From Entonaema liquescens (Eukaryota > Ascomycota > Sordariomycetes > Xylariales > Xylariaceae), in NCBI GenBank assembly GCA_902805475.1, contig CADCSX010000007.1:1-64000 (forward strand): 64,000 nt of DNA. Direction: 5' to 3'. Both the position numbers and the translations under genes were made by a program. Below the pieces are notes generated by a model. The model saw only the letters and a program-made list of their open reading frames with translations. It ran no database searches and had not been told where the DNA came from. This document shows, piece after piece, positions 1 to 17,480 of this stretch (position 1 is its first letter; every line of letters begins with the position of its first letter).

Positions 1-2700
1 ATTATTTAAATTATTATAAAAACTATTATAAAAATTATTTATAATTATAAATAAAATAATTTTTTATAAATATAAAAATTATAAATAATAATTATTTTAA
101 TAAAATATATTATTAATAAATTTATTTTAATTGTTTTTATTAAAATTATTTTAATATTTAAAATAAAATATTTATAAATATTAATAATTTAAATAAAAAT
201 TAATAAAAATAATAAATAAATATAAAAGTTTTATTATAATAAAAAATATAATTAAAAAAATTATAAAAAATATATATAAAAATAAATAAAAATAAATAAA
301 TTAAAAAAATTAATATATTTAATAATTATTTTTTTAATATAAATATTTTAATAAAAAATATTAATTAATTTATTTTTAAATAAAATAATTTATAATTTTA
401 ATTTATTAAAATTATAAATATTTTAATAATTAAATTATTTTTTATATATAATTTTATTAAAATTTATAAAAAAAAACTTATATTATAAAAAATTTTATAA
501 AAAATTAATAAAATTATTTTTTATAAAAAAATTTTTATAAAAATAAAATTTTAATTTTTATTATAATTTATTAAATAAAATTATTTAAAATATAAATTTT
601 ATAATTTATATATATTTTTAATTAAATATATATTAATATAAAATTAATTATAATTTATATTAATATAAAATATTTTTAATATTTTAATTAATTATTTATA
701 ATTAAAAAAATTTATTTTAAATAAATTATTAATATATATTTATTTTATAAAATATTAATTATAAAAAAATTTTATTATATAAAAAATATTTTTATTATAA
801 ATTTAAAATTAATAATAATTAAAATAATAATAATTAATTTATTATTAAAATATAATTAAAATTTTAATTAAATATTTTTTAATATATTTTTATTTTAAAT
901 ATATAATAAATATTTAATATTTAAATAAATTTTAATTATAAATTTTACTAATTAAATTAAAATTATATTAATAATAATTATTTATAAAAAAATTTTATTT
1001 ATTAATTATTTAATTTAAATTAATATAATAATATTATTTAAAATAATAATATAAATTTATTTTTTAAATAAATTTATTAAAAATAATTTAAAAAATTTTA
1101 ATAATAAATTATATATTTATTATTAAATTAATAATATTTAATATTTTTATTTAATTTAAAAAATAAAAATATATTTTTTATTAAATTTAATAAATAAATT
1201 AATTTATATTAAATAAAATTATAAATTTAATAATATTAAAATTATTATAATAAAAATTATTATTATTATTTAAAAAAAAAATAATTTATATAAATAAATA
1301 ATTATTATAAAAATATTATTAATAATTATTAAATAATAAAAAATTTAATTTAAATAATAATATTATTTATATATTAATATTTTAAAAAAAAAATATTAAA
1401 TAATATTTAAATAATTTTTAAAATAATAAAATTTAAATAAAAAATATTTTTTAAAAAATTAAAATTAAAAAATATATTTTTTTTATAAAATTAAAAAAAT
1501 ATATATTTATTTTAAAATTATAATATTAATTTATAAAATAAATTTAAATTTAATAATAATTATAATATTTTAAAATAATTAATTTATTAAATAATTAATA
1601 AAAAAAATAAATTTATTTTATAAAAATAATAAAATTAAATTTAATTTTATATTAAATTTATAAATTTAATATAAAAAAATAAAAATATTAATAAAATATT
1701 TAATAATATATAAAATTTTAAATTAAATATATAAAATAATTTTATTATTTAATTATTTTATTTTTATAATATATTATAATTAATTTATAATTATTTAATA
1801 AAATAATATATTTAAATATATTTTTATTAATAAATAATTAATAAATTTTAATTATATTATATTATAATTATAAATAATTTAAATTTTTAATTAATTATTT
1901 ATTTAATTAAATTATTAAAATAAAATAATAATTATTTTTTATTAAAATTTAAAATATTTAATATTATTTTAATAAATTATTAAAATAATTTAAATTATAT
2001 TTAAAAATATATTAAATAAAATTAAAATTTTATAAATAATTTATAATAATATATATTAATAATATTATTATTTATTTTAAAATAAAAAAAATATTTAAAA
2101 TATTTAATTTTAATTTTTAATTATTTTAAAATTTTAATTATTTATTAAATTAAATTAATTTTTTAAAATATTTTATAATTTATTTTTTTAAATATTTAAT
2201 AAATAATTTAAATATATTATTAATAAATAATTATAAAAATATTTTAAAAATTAAAAAATTTATTTATATTAATAATTTAAAAATATATATTAATTTAATA
2301 AATTTTTTAAAAAATTTATTTTATAATTAATAATAAAAATTAATATTTTTATAAAAAAAAATAAAATTTATTATTTAAAATATATAATAAAAATTTTATT
2401 TTAAATAATTTTAAAATATAAAAAATAAATAAAATTTATTAAATTTTATTTTAATAAATAAAAAAAAAATTTTTAAAATTATTTAAAAAATTTAATATTA
2501 TTTAATTATTTTATTTATTAAAATATAAAAAAAATTATTTTAAAATTAAATATTTTTAAAAATAAAATAATTTTATTATAATATTTTATAATAAAATAAA
2601 AATAATTAAAATTAATTATAAATTTTATTAATTTTATATAATATTTTAATAAAATATTAATTAAATAAAATAATAATATTAAATAATATAGTAAATAATA
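1..2700. other. Left part of A+T block, no structure recognised
   Basis: Only A/T apart from single G or C bases near 132, 477, 948 and 2,691. I found no convincing internal repeat, terminal inverted repeat or gene remnant here by eye; the outer limit of the neighbouring palindrome is not sharp and may extend slightly into this stretch. Confidence 0.6.
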
Positions 2701-5700
2701 TTTATTTTAAATTTATAAATAATTTTTAAATTTATATTTAATTTTATTTATATAATATTATAATTTTATAAATTATAAATTATATAAAATATAATTAATA
2801 TTAATTTTAAAAAAATTTATAAATTTAATAAATTTAATTATATTTAATAATATTTTAATATATTTATTTAATTTTAATTAAATATTTAATAATATTAAAT
2901 TATATTAATTTAATATTAAATATTTTATTAAATTATTTATATATAATAATTTAAAAAATATAATAAAATTATAATTTAATTTAAAAATTAATTAAATAAT
3001 ATAATTAAAAATTTTAATTATATAATTAAAATAATAATATTTTATTAAATAAAATTAAAATAAAATTATTATTAATTATTTTAAATTAATTAAAATTATT
3101 AAAATTTTATAAAATAAATTAATTATAAAATTAATTAAAAATTTTAATTATTAATTAAATAATAATAATTTATTATATATAATAAAAAATAATATTTAAT
3201 ATTTTTATATTTTAATAATTATATTTTATAATATTTAAAATAATATATAATTTAAATATTTTAATTTAAAAAAATAATTTATAATTTAAATAATTTTTAA
3301 TATTAATTATTTATTTATTATATTAATATAAAATAAATTAAATAAATTAATATTAAATATTAAATTTAATTAATTTATAAATTATTTTAATTATTTTTAT
3401 ATAATTATAATTAATTTTATAATTAATTTTTTAAAAATTTATAATAAATATATTTAATAAATAATTAATTTTAAAAAATATTAATATTATATTAATAATA
3501 ATATATAAATTTAATAAAAAATTATTAATTATATTTAAATATATAAATAATATAATAAAAATTAAATATATATTTTTATATTTAATAATTAATTTATTTA
3601 TAAATTATAATAAATAAAAATTTTAAATTTATATTAAATTTTAATAATTTTATAAAATAATTATAATATTATATTAATAATATTTATAAAATTATTATTA
3701 TAAATAAATAAATAAAATAAAAATAAATTAAAATATTAAAATTATTATTAAATATTATATTATTATTAAATTAAATATTATATAAATATATATTATTTTA
3801 ATTTTTTAATATTATATTAAATAATTAAAATTTTAATATTTAAAAATTATTAAATAAAATATTTTAATTTAAAATTAATTATTTTTTATTAATTTTAAAA
3901 TTAATAATTTATTAATTTTAAAATTTAAAAAAATTTATTAATAAAAATTAAAATAATAATTAATTATATTATAATAAAAATTAAAATAAAATATAATAAA
4001 AATAAAAATTTTTAAATTTTAAAATAAAAATAAAATTTATTTTTATTTTTATAAAATTATTATTTATTAAAAAATTTAAATTAAAATAATTTTTATATAA
4101 AATAAATTTTTATTATTATAAAAAATTAAAATTTTATTTATAAATTAAATTTTAAAATATTAATATATTTATAAAATAATATTAATTATTTAATTAATAT
4201 TAATTTTAAAAAATTAAATTTTTTAATAAAAAAAATTAAAATTTAAAAAATTTTATAAAATAAATATAAATAAATATATTTTTTTAAAATTAAAATTTTA
4301 AAAAATATTATAAATTTTAAAAAAATTAATAATTAAATATTTAATTTATTAAAAAAATATAATTTAAAAAATATTTAATAATATTTTAAATTTATTTATA
4401 AAATATAATAAAATTAATAAAATAATTTAATTAAAAATAAAAAAATTAAAAATTTAAATAAATAATTTTTTTTTTAATAAATAAATTAATATATTAAATA
4501 TAAAATATAATAAATTAAAATTAATTTATTTTATATTAAAAATAAATTTAAAAATTTAATTATTTATAAAATATAATATATTTATTAATATTAAATATTA
4601 TAATAAATAATTTTAAATATATTTAATTTATTTTATTATATTAAATAATAATATTAAATTATTTTAAAAAATTTTTATTATATTAATTTTATAATATTTA
4701 ATAAATATAATTTTATAAATATTAAAATTTTTAAATAATTATTTATTATAATTATTTTTATTAATTATAATTAATAATTTTATTATTTAAATTATTTAAT
4801 TATTTTTATAATATAATTTATTAAAATTTATAATATTTAATTTAAAAAATTTTAATAATTAAAAAAAAAAATAATATTATAAATTATAATATTATATAAA
4901 TAAATTAATTAAATTATTTTAAAATAAATTTAAATATATAATAAAAATATATATATAATAATAAAAAATAATAAAATTTTAATAAAAATAAATATATAAA
5001 TAATAAAATATTAATAATAATTTTTATAATATAATAAAAAAATATATAAATAAAAAAAAAAATATATAAATATATAAAATAAATTAATTTAATTTTAAAT
5101 AATATTTAATTAATTTTAATAATAATATTAATAAATTTAAAAATATAATTTATTAAAATAATTAAATTTTAAATTTAATTAAAATAAATTAATAATTATT
5201 TAAAATTTTATTATATTAATAAATAAAAACATATATAATATAAAATAATATAAAATTATAAATAATTATTAATTTAATAATATTAATTATTTTTAAATAT
5301 TTAAAATAAATTTAATAAAAATTTTATAAATATAAAAATAAAAAAAATTTAATTTATAATATATTTTAAAATTAAATTAAATATTTTAATATAATTAATT
5401 TTTATTATTTATTATTTTATTAAATTATAAAATTTTTATTTTTAAATAAATTATTTTATAATTTAAAAAAATAAATTTTATAAAATTAAATATAAAATAT
5501 TAAATAAAATAATATTTATAAAATTAAAAATATTAAAATTTTAAAAAATATAATTATATTTATAAATTAAATAAAATAAAAAAAATATAATATTAATTAT
5601 ATAAAAAAATAAAAAATAATAATAATAATATTTTATAAATTAATAAAATTTAATAAAATTTATAAAATTAAAAAAATTAATTAAAAATAAATAATTAATT

Positions 5701-8700
5701 ATATTTTTTTATAATATTTTATTTTTTTAATATATTTTAAATTTTTATTAATTTTATATATTTATTATAATTTTTTTTTTTAAATTTATTATATTTTTAT
5801 TATATTTTTAATTTTTTAAATAATTAATAAAATAATATTTATTAAATTAAATTTTAATATTATAAATTTATTATAAAAATTTAAATTAATTAATTAAATT
5901 AAAAAATTATATATTATTTTAATTTAAAATTTTATTATAATTATAATTATAATTATAAATTTAATAAAAATATAAAATATTTAATTATTTAAATTAATAA
6001 TTTTATAATTTATAAAAATAATAAATTAAAAAAAATTAAAATATTTTTAAATATTTTAAAAATATAATAAATTTATTAAATAATAAAAATAAAATAAAAA
6101 AAAAATTTAAATTAATTTTATAATATAAAATAAAATTATTTTTTAAAATTTAATAAATTTTAATTTAATAATTATATATTAAATTTAATTAAATTTTAAT
6201 TTTAAATATTTTTATATTTTTAAAATTTTAAATTAAATATTTTATTTAAAATTTTTATATTTTAATATATTATAAAATTTAATTATTATTTTTAATTTTA
6301 TTATTTTTATTATTAATAAATTTATTATATTTTTAAAATATTTAATTAATTATTATTTTAATTTTTAAAAATAATTTTTATTTAAAATATTTAATTATTT
6401 TAATTTTTATAATTTATTATTTTTATAAATTATAAAATTATTAATTTAATAATTAAATTTTTATATTTTTTAAATTTATTATTATAATTATAATTAAATT
6501 AAATTTTAAATTAAAATAATTATAATTTTTTTAATTTAATTAATTAATTTAAATTTTTTAATAATTTATAATATTAAAATTTAAATTTAATTAAATATTA
6601 TTTATTAATTTTTAAATTTTAAAAATTTATTAAAAAAATTTTTAAAAAAAAAATATAATAAAAATAATAAAATATAAATAAATATAATTAAAATATATTA
6701 AAAAAAAAAAATATTATATAAAAAAAAAAATTATAATTATTATTTTTAATTAATTTTTATTTTTATAATTTATTTAAATTTATTAATTTATAAAAATATT
6801 ATTATTATTATTTTTTTATTTTTTTATATTATTAATTTTAAATATAATTATTTTTTAAAATTTTAAAATTTTAATTTTATAAAAATTATTTTTATTTAAT
6901 AATTTTTATATATAATTTTATAAAATTTATATTTTTAAAAATTTTAAATAATTATTTAAAAAATATTATTTTAATTTTAATAAATTATAAATTAATAAAA
7001 ATTAATATTATTAAAATATTTAATTTAATTTAATAATATATTAAAATTATATTTTATTTTATTTTTATATATTTATAAAATTTTTATTATTTTTATTTTA
7101 AATATTATAAATAATTATATTATTAAATTAATAATTATTTATAATTTTATATTATTTTATATTAATTAAAATTATTTTTATTTATTAATATAATAAATTT
7201 TAAATAATTATTAATTTATTTTAATTAAATTAAAAATTTAAATTATTTTAAATAATTATATTTTAAATAAAATTTATAAAATAATAAAATATATTTTATT
7301 ATTTTTAAATTTATTAATAATTAATATTAAAATTATTTAAATATTATTTATAAATAAATTAATTTATTTTATATATTTATATATATTTTTTTATTTAAAT
7401 ATTTTTTTATATTATATTATAAAAATAATTATTAATATTTTATTATTTATAAATTTATTTTATTAAAATATTATTATTTTTATTATTATATATATATTTT
7501 ATTATAATTTTAATTTATTTTAAAATAAATTTAAATTAATTTATTATATAATATTATAATTTATATTATAATTTTTAATTATTAAAATTTTAAATTAAAT
7601 ATTATAAAATTTTTAATAAATTATATATTAAAATAATTAAATAATTTAAATAATAAAATTAATAATTATAAAAATTTAATAAAAAATAATTATAATAAAT
7701 AATTATTTAAAAATTTTAATATTTATATAAATTATATTTATTAAATATTATAAAATTAATATAATAAAAAAATTTTAAAAAATAATTTATTATTATTATT
7801 TAATATAATAAAATAAATTAAATATATTTAAAATTATTTATTATAATATTTAAAATTAATAAAAATATATTATATTTATAAATATTTAAATTTTTATTTA
7901 TTTTAATATAAAATAAATTAATTTTAATTTATTATATTAATATTTAATATATTAATTTTATTATTAAAAAAATTATTTATTTAATTTTAATTTTTTATAT
8001 TTTTTAATTAAATTATTTTATTAATTTTATTATATTTTTATAAATAAATTTTAAAATATTATTAATTATTTTTTAAATTATATATTATTTAATAAATTAA
8101 ATATTTAATTATTAATTTTATTTTAAATTTATTTATATATTTTTAAAAAAATTTAATTTAAAAAAATATATTTATTTATATTTTTAATAAAATATTTTTT
8201 AAATTTTAATTTTTTTTATTAAAAAAATTTAATTTTAATAAATAATAATTTTTATAAAATAAAATAAATTTATTATTATTTTAAAAAATTAAAATTTTAA
8301 TTTTTATTATATTTTATTTTAATTTTTATTATAATATAATTAATTTTTTAAATTTTAAAATTAAAATTTTTTTTAATAATAAATAATTAAAATAAAAATA
8401 ATTTAATTTTAAAATTAAAAATATTTATTTAATAATTTTTTAATATTAAAATTTTATATTATTTAAATTATATTAAAAATTAAATAATATATATTTATAT
8501 AATATTTAATTTAATTATATATAATATTTAATAACATTTAATATTTTAATTTAATTTTTATTTTATTTGTTATTTTAAAATAATAATTTATAAATATTAT
8601 TAATATAATATTATAATTTTATTATAAAAATTATTAAAAATTTAATATAAATTTAAAATTTTTATAAATAAATATTAATTATTAATATTAATTTAATATA

Positions 8701-9589
8701 AAAAATATAAATTTAATTTTTTATTAAATATTTTATATATTTAAAAATAATTAATAATTTATTAATAAATTTAATATTATTATTAATATAATATTAATTT
8801 TTAAAATTAATTATTTATTAAATTATATTTATTATAAAAATTTTAATAAATTAATTATAAAATTTATTATAATTATATAAAATAATTAAAATAATTTATA
8901 AATTAATTTAAATTTATATATTTAATATTAATTTATTTAATTTATTTAATATTTAAAATAATAAATAAAATAATTAATTTATTTTTTTAAATAAATAATT
9001 AATATTAAAATTATTTTTAAATTATAAATTATTTATTTAAATTAAAATAATATTTAAAATTATATATTATTTTAAATATTATAAAAATATAATTATTAAA
9101 AATATAAAAAATATTTAATATTATTTTTTTTTTATAATATATAATAAATTATTATTATTAATTAATATTAAAATTTTTTAATAATTTTTATAATTAATTT
9201 ATTTATAAATTTTTTAATAATTTTAATTAATTTTAATTATATATATAATTAATAATAATTTAATTTTAATTTTTTTTTAATAAAATTATTTATTTTAATT
9301 ATATAATTAATATTTTTAATTATATTATTTAATTAATTTTAAATTAATTTATAATTTTATTATATTTTTTATATTATTATATATAAATAAATTAAATAAA
9401 ATATTTAATATTAAATTAATATAATTTAATATATTAAATATTTAAATAAAATTAAAAAATATATATAAAAATATTATTAAATTAAATTAAATTTTATTAA
9501 TTTATAAATAAATATTATTTAATTAATTATATTTTTATATATATTTTATAAAATATAAATATATATTAAATTTAATTTTTTAAAAAAAT

Positions 9590-9590
<1 letters not shown>
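2700..9590. repeat. ~6.9 kb near-spacerless inverted repeat (palindrome), centre ~6,195
   Basis: Reverse-complementing the left arm reproduces the right arm all along its length, with small indels and A/T differences. Segments checked by eye: 2,880-3,200 with 9,115-9,440; 3,420-3,880 with 8,400-8,870; 3,960-4,080 with 8,230-8,345; 4,741-4,960 with 7,490-7,690; 5,600-5,850 with 6,650-6,840; 5,821-6,060 with 6,330-6,600. Coordinate sums stay near 12,300-12,440, so the axis is near 6,195 and little or no spacer is left. Low complexity alone does not explain hundreds of collinear matches with constant sum. Probably two copies of a mobile element, or a chromosomal segment, duplicated head to head before RIP. 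Confidence 0.8.
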
Positions 9591-10150
<560 letters not shown>

Positions 10151-10199
10151 TATTATATAATATTTTATTAAATTTATATATTAATATTATAATTAAATA

Positions 10200-11145
10200 T
10201 TATTAATATTTTTTAATAAATTTTAAAATAAAATTATATTTTTATAAAAAAAATTTAATTTATTTTTATTTATTTTATTATTTTATATATATTTATATTA
10301 TATATTATTATATTTTTAATAAAATAAATTATTTTAATAATTAAATAATATATTTAATTATATAAAATTATTTTTATTATTTTTTATATAATTTATATTT
10401 ATTATATTTTTTATATTTTATTTAATAATTATTTTTATTTTTATTAAATATTTTTATTATTTTATAATATTATTTTTATTAAATTATAAATAATTTATTT
10501 TATTTTATTTTTATATAAAATATAATAATTATTTTATTAATAATATATAATAATAATATTTTTAATAAATATAATTTTATTTAATATATTATAAAATTAT
10601 TATTTTTTTTTAATATTTTTTTAATATTTTTTTTAATTTTATTATTTTTTTATTTAAATTTATTTTTAATTATTATTATATTTTATTATTAATTTTTATT
10701 ATAATAATAATAATAAATTTAATAATAAATTATTATATTTTAAAATTATATATTTTTTAAATATTTTAATTATTATTATTATTTTATTTTTTATATATTT
10801 TATTTTTTATTTAATATATTTTAATATAATTATAATTTAAAATTTATTTTATTTTAATTATTTAATAATTTTTTTTAATTTTTTAATAATATTTAAATTA
10901 AATATTTTATTTTTATTTTAAAATAATATTTTTTATTAATAAATTTTAAATATAATTTAATTATAAAATAATATAATTTTAAAATTATTTAATTATTTAA
11001 ATTATAATTAATATTATATTTAATTATAATATTAATATAATATAATTTTTAATTTATATATTTATTTTAATTATAATTAAATTAATTTTTATTATTTTTA
11101 ATTTATTTTTTATTAATATTATTATTAATTTTTTAATTTTATTAA
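10200..11145 (-). repeat. Module S, inverted copy 1
   Basis: This is the reverse complement of ~13,720-14,890. For example, 10,300-10,600 reverse-complemented matches 14,470-14,800, and 10,980-11,150 matches 13,690-13,860. Together with S at 13,710-14,940 it flanks module A as a large inverted repeat. Confidence 0.7.
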
Positions 11146-13710
11146 ATTTAAATTTAAATTTAATAAATATAATTTTAAATATTTAATATAAATTAATAAT
11201 TAATAATTATTTAAAATTTAAAATATTTAATATATTAATAATTATAAAAAATTTAAATTTTAATAAAATATAATATTAATAAATTTTTATATAAAAATAT
11301 AATAAATTATTATTTATTATTATAATAATAATAATAAATAATTTTATTATAAATATTATTAATAATTTTATATAATAATAATTATTATATTATTTAAATT
11401 ATAAAATTAAAAAAAAAAAACGTTTAAATATATATAAATTAATAATATTATTAAATATTTTAATAAAATTAATAAAATATAATAATGTTATAAATAATAT
11501 TTATAATAAAATTAAATAATTTTTTTTTAAAAATATTAAATAAATAATAAAAAATATAATTTAATAAAATAATTATTAAAATAATAATAAAAGTAATATA
11601 TTTAATATAAAAAAAATAAAAATAAAATTATTATTATAATTTAATATATAATTAAATTATTTAATTATATTATTTTAAAAAATTATTATATATTTTAAAA
11701 AATTTTTTTTAAATAAATAATAAAATTAATTAAAATTATTTAAAAAATAAAAAATATAGTTAATATTTAAAATAATTTAATTTAAAAATAAATTTTAAAT
11801 AAATATTTTATAAATATTTTATTATTTTTTTATTTTATTTATTTATATATATTAATATTTTATAAAAATTAAAAAATATAAAATATTTATAATTAATTTT
11901 ATTAAATAATATAAATTTAATAATAATAAATTTAAATATTAAAAAAATTATAAAATTAAAAATATTATATTTAAATATATTTAATAAATAAAATAATATA
12001 AAATAATTTTTTATTTTTTTTAAAAAATAAAATTAATATATTTTATTAAAATATATAAATTAAATAAAAACGTAATATAATTAAAAATTTAATAATAAAA
12101 TTATAAAAATATTTAAATTTTTTAAAAATTTAATTAAATAAAAAATTAAAATAAATAAAAATATTTAAAAATAATTAAAATAAAAATTTAAAATAATAAC
12201 AAGTTTTTTTTAAAATTAATAATATTTATATAAGATATAATTTTTAAATAAAAAAATATATATAAATTATAAAAAATTTATAATATATAAAATAATTATT
12301 TAATATATATTAATTAAAAAATTAAAATAAATAAAATAATAATAAAATTAAAAAAATATAATTAATTTATTTTTAATAATTAATAAAAATATAAATAATT
12401 AAAATAAAATATTTTTTTATTAAATTTATATTTAAATAAAAATAATTAAATTTAAAAAAAAAATAATAATAAAATAATTTTATTTAAAAATATTAAAAAA
12501 ATTTAAAATAATTTTAAAAATTATAAATTTAAAATTAAATTTTAATAAAAAAAAAATTTTTTAAATTATAAAAATTTTAATATTATTATTAATTAATAAA
12601 ATTTAAAAAAATTTATTTATAAAATAAAAATAATTAAATTATAAAAAAAAATTAATTTTTTAAAAAAAAATAATATTATAAATATAAATTAAATAAAATT
12701 AAAAATATATTTAAAATATAATTATATTAAAATTTTATTAAAAATAAATAATTAAAAAAAAATTTATAAATTATTAAAAAAATATAAAATTTTAATATTA
12801 ATTTAAATATTTATAAAAAAAATAAAATTAAAATATTTTTATTTAAATAAAAAATATTTAAAATAAAAATATTATAATATTAATATAATTAATTAAATAA
12901 TATATTATATAATAATAAAATATATAAAATTTATAATTTAAAATAATAAATTATTTAATAAATTAATATTAAAAACGTTTAAATTATAATATAATTATAA
13001 AAAAATAATAAAAAATAATAAAAAATTAAATTAAATTATATAATTTTAAAATTAAAATATTATTAATATATAATTAATAATTATTTTAATAAAAAAAAAA
13101 AAAATTTAAAAATTTAAATTTAAAAATTTTAATAAAATTTATAATAAATATAAATAAATTAAAATATATATAAAATTATTATAATAAAATTATAAAAATT
13201 AATTAATTAAATTTTTTTATATTAAATATAATTTATTATTTAATATAAAAAAATTATTATTATTATTAAATAATTTATTAATAATAAAAAATATTATTTT
13301 TAAAAATTATTATTTTTTTAATTTTATTATTAAAAATTTTAATATTATTATTTTATTATTATTATTAACGTTTTAATAATTTAAAATTTTAAAAATTTTA
13401 ATAATTTAATTTTAATTTTTTATTTTTTTTATTAAATTTTTATTTAATTTATTAAAAATATATTATTTAAATTTTTTTTTTTAAATTATATAAATTTAAA
13501 AATATTTAAAAATTAAATAAATAAATTTTTAAAAAAAAAAATTATTAAATTATAATAATATAAATATATTTTTTATTAAATTTTTAATAAATATAAAATT
13601 TATAATAAAATATATATTTTATAATAATTTATTAAATAAATTTATAATTTTTTAATAAAAATTAAATTTAAAAAATAATTATTTATTTAAAATTTAAATA
13701 AAAATTAATA
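11145..13710 (+). repeat. Module A, copy 1 (uninserted reference copy)
   Basis: Collinear with 21,815-26,160 in direct orientation and with 14,945-17,480 in inverted orientation. Anchor points are the AAACGTTT near 11,420 (equivalent at 22,114), 12,225-12,240 (empty hAT site) and 13,100-13,130 (empty SINE site). It is the most degraded copy but keeps ACGT tetranucleotides at positions shared with the other copies. Confidence 0.75.
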
Positions 13711-14940
13711 ATAATAATAAAAAAAATAAATTAATAATAATATAAATTAATTTTATTATTAATTAAAATTAAATATAAATTAAAATTATATTATATTAAT
13801 ATTATAATTAAATATAATATTAATTATAATTTAAATAATTAATAATTTTAAATTATATTATTTTATAATTATAATAAATTTATAAATAAATTATTTTATA
13901 ATAATTATAAAAATAATTAAATTATATTTAAAATTTAATAATATAAAATATTATTTTAAAATAAAATTAATAAATATTTAATTTTAAATATTATTAAAAA
14001 TTTAAAAAAGTTTATAAAATTTATTAAATTTAAATTTTTAATTATTTTATTTATTTTTAAAAAATAATTAATATAAATAAATTTATAAATAATATAAAAA
14101 AATATATTAAAATATATTTTATAATAATTTTAATTATAATAATAATAAATATATTAATTAAATTAAAAGTTATTAAATAATTTAAATATAATTAAAATTT
14201 AAATTATTATTATATTAAAATAAATTAAATAAATTTAAAATATATAAATATAAAAATAATAATAATAATTAAAATATTTAAAAATTATATAATTTTAAAA
14301 TTAAATTTATTATTAAATTTATTATTATTATTTATAATAAAATTAATAATAAATAATATAATAATAATAAAAATTAAAATATAAATTTAAATAAAAATAA
14401 ATTTAAATAATAAAAATAATAAAATTAAAATTAAAATATTAAAAAAAATAAAAATTAAAATAATAATTTTTATAATATATATTAAATATAATTATATTTA
14501 TTAAAAATATTATTATTATATATTATTAATAAAATAATTATTATATTTTATATAAAAAATTTAAATAAAAATAAAATTATTTATAATTTATTAAAAATAA
14601 TATATTAAAAATAATAAAAAATTTATTTAATAAAAATAATAAAATAATTATTAAATAAAATATTTAATATAATTAAATAAATTATAAAATTAATAAAAAT
14701 AATTTATATAATTAAATATATTATTTAATTTATTAAAATAATAAATTTAATAAATATAATAATTATAATATAAATATTAATAAAAATTAATAATAAATTA
14801 AAATAAATTAATTTTTTTTTAATAAAAAATATAATTTTTATTTAAATATTTATTAAAAAATAATATTTATAATATTTTAATTATAATAAATTAAATTTAA
14901 TTTTAATAAATTAAAATAATAATAATAATAATAATAATTT
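13710..14940 (+). repeat. Module S, copy 2
   Basis: Follows module A copy 1. It matches 26,160-27,450 directly and 10,200-11,145 in inverted orientation. It ends in a short (AAT)n run near 14,920-14,937, as does its counterpart near 27,425-27,452. Confidence 0.7.
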
Positions 14941-14944
14941 TTTA

Positions 14945-17480
14945 ATTTATAATTTTAAATAAATAATTATTTTTTATTTTAATTTTTATTTAAAAATTAT
15001 AAATTTATTTAATAAATTATTATAAAATATTTATTTTATTATAAATTTTATTATATTTATTAAATTTAATAAAAAATATATTTATATTATTATAATTTAA
15101 TATTTTTTTAAAAATTTTATTTATTTTAAAATTTTTAAATTTATAATTTTAAAAAAAATTTAAATAATATATTTTAATAAATTAAATAAAAAATTTAATA
15201 AAAAAAAAAATTAAAAATTTAAATTAAAATTATTAAAATTTTTAAATATTTTTTAAATTATTAAAAACGTTAATAATAATAATAAAAATAATAATATTAA
15301 AAATTAATAATAATTTAAAAATTAAAAAATAATAATTTTTTTAAAAATAATATTTTTTATTATTAATATATTATTTAATAATAATAATTTTTTAAAATTA
15401 AATAAATTATATTTAATATAAAAAATTATAATTAATTATAATAATTTTATTATAATAATTATATATATATATTTTTTTATTTATATTTATTAAAATTTAT
15501 TAAAAATTATTTAAATTTAAATTTTAAAATAATTTTTATAAAATTAATTATTAATTTATATTAATAATATTTTAATTTTTAAAATTATTATATAATTTAA
15601 TTTATTTTTTATTATTTTTTATAAATATTATATTATAATTTAAATATTTTTAATATTTAAATTTATTATATAATTTTTATTTTAAATTATAAATTTTATA
15701 TATTTTATTATTATATAATATATTATTTATTTTTTATATATTAATATTATAATATTTTTATTTTAAACATTTTTATTTAAATAAAAATATTTTTAATTTT
15801 ATTTTTTTATATATATTTAAATTAATATTAAAAATTTTATATTTTTTAATAATTTATAAATTTATTATAAAAATTTATTTTTTTAATAAAAATTTAAATA
15901 TAATTATATTTTAAATATATTTTAATTTTATTTTATTTTTTATATTTATAATATTATTTTATTAAATTAATTTTTTTATAATTTAATTTATTTTTATTTT
16001 ATTTATAAATTATTTTTTAATTTTTTTATTAAAAATAATAATAAAAATTTTATAATTATATTAATTTTTTATAAATTTTAATTTATATTTATAATTTTAA
16101 AATTATTTTAAATTATATTTTTATTTTTTAATAAAATTATTTTTATTAATATTTATTTTTTTAAATTTAATTATTTTTTATTTAAATATAAATTTAATAA
16201 ATTAAATATTTTTATTTATTTTATATATTTAATTAATATTATTTTATATATTTTATTATTTTTTAAAAATAAATTAATTATATTTTTTAATTTTTATTAT
16301 TATTTTATTTATTTTATTTATTTTATTTATTTTATTTATTTTTATTTATTTTATTTATTTTATTTATTTATTTATTTTATTTATTTTATTTATTTATTTA
16401 TTTTATTTATTTTATTTATTTTATTTATTTTATTATTTTATTTATTTTATTTATTTTATTTAATTTTATTTTATTTATTTAATATATATTATATAATTAT
16501 TTTATATATTATAATTTTTTTATAATTTTTATATATATTTATTTTATTTTAAAAATTATATTATTATATAAATATTATTAATTTTAAAAAAATATAAAAT
16601 TATTTTTAAAATTTTTATTTTAATTATTTTTAAATATATTATATAATTTAATTTATTAATTAAATTTTTTAAAATATTATTTTTTATTAATTTTATTATT
16701 ATATTAATTAATTATATTATATTTTTATTTAAATTTATATATTTTAATAAAATATATTAATTTATTTTTAAAAATTAAAAATTTATTTTATATTATTTAA
16801 TTTATTAAATATATTTAAAATATATATTTTTAATTTTTATAATTTTTTAATATTTAATTTTTATTATTAAATTTATATAATTTTATAAAATTAATTATAA
16901 ATATTTATTTTTAATTTTTATAAAATATTAATATATATAAAATAAATAAAATAAAAAATAATAAAAATTTTATAAATTTTATTTAAAAATTTATTTTAAA
17001 TTAAATTTATTTTAAATATTAATTATATATTTTTATTTTTTAAATAATTTTTAATAATTTATAATTTATTTAAAAAAAAATTTATTTTTTAAAATATATA
17101 ATAATTATTTAAAATAATATAAATTAAATAATTTATTATATTAAAATATAATAATAATATTTTTATATTATTTTTTATATTAAATATATTATTTTTATTA
17201 TTATTATAATAATTAATTTATTAATTTATATTATTTATTATTTATTTATATTTTAAAAATAATATTATTTATTTATATTATAAATTATTAATTTTATAAA
17301 ATTATTATATTTTTATTAATTTTTTAAAATATTTAATAATATTATTAATTTATATATATTTAAAACGTTTTTTTTAATTTTTTTAATTTAAATAATAATA
17401 ATTATTATTATATAAAATTTTATAAATAATATTTATAAAATTTAAATTTAAATTTAAAAAAAATTTATTTAAATATATTT
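14945..17480 (-). repeat. Module A, inverted copy 2
   Basis: The reverse complement of 13,170-13,700 matches 14,945-15,430 nearly base for base, and the reverse complement of 11,310-11,460 matches 17,310-17,430. About 190 bp found in the third copy (near 21,840-22,030) seem to be missing here. Confidence 0.75.
16300..16475. repeat. (TTTATTTTA)n-type simple repeat
   Basis: A ~175 bp tract of TTTAT/TTTA units with few interruptions, inside inverted module A. It is not found at the equivalent place in the other copies, so it arose after the duplication. Confidence 0.9.
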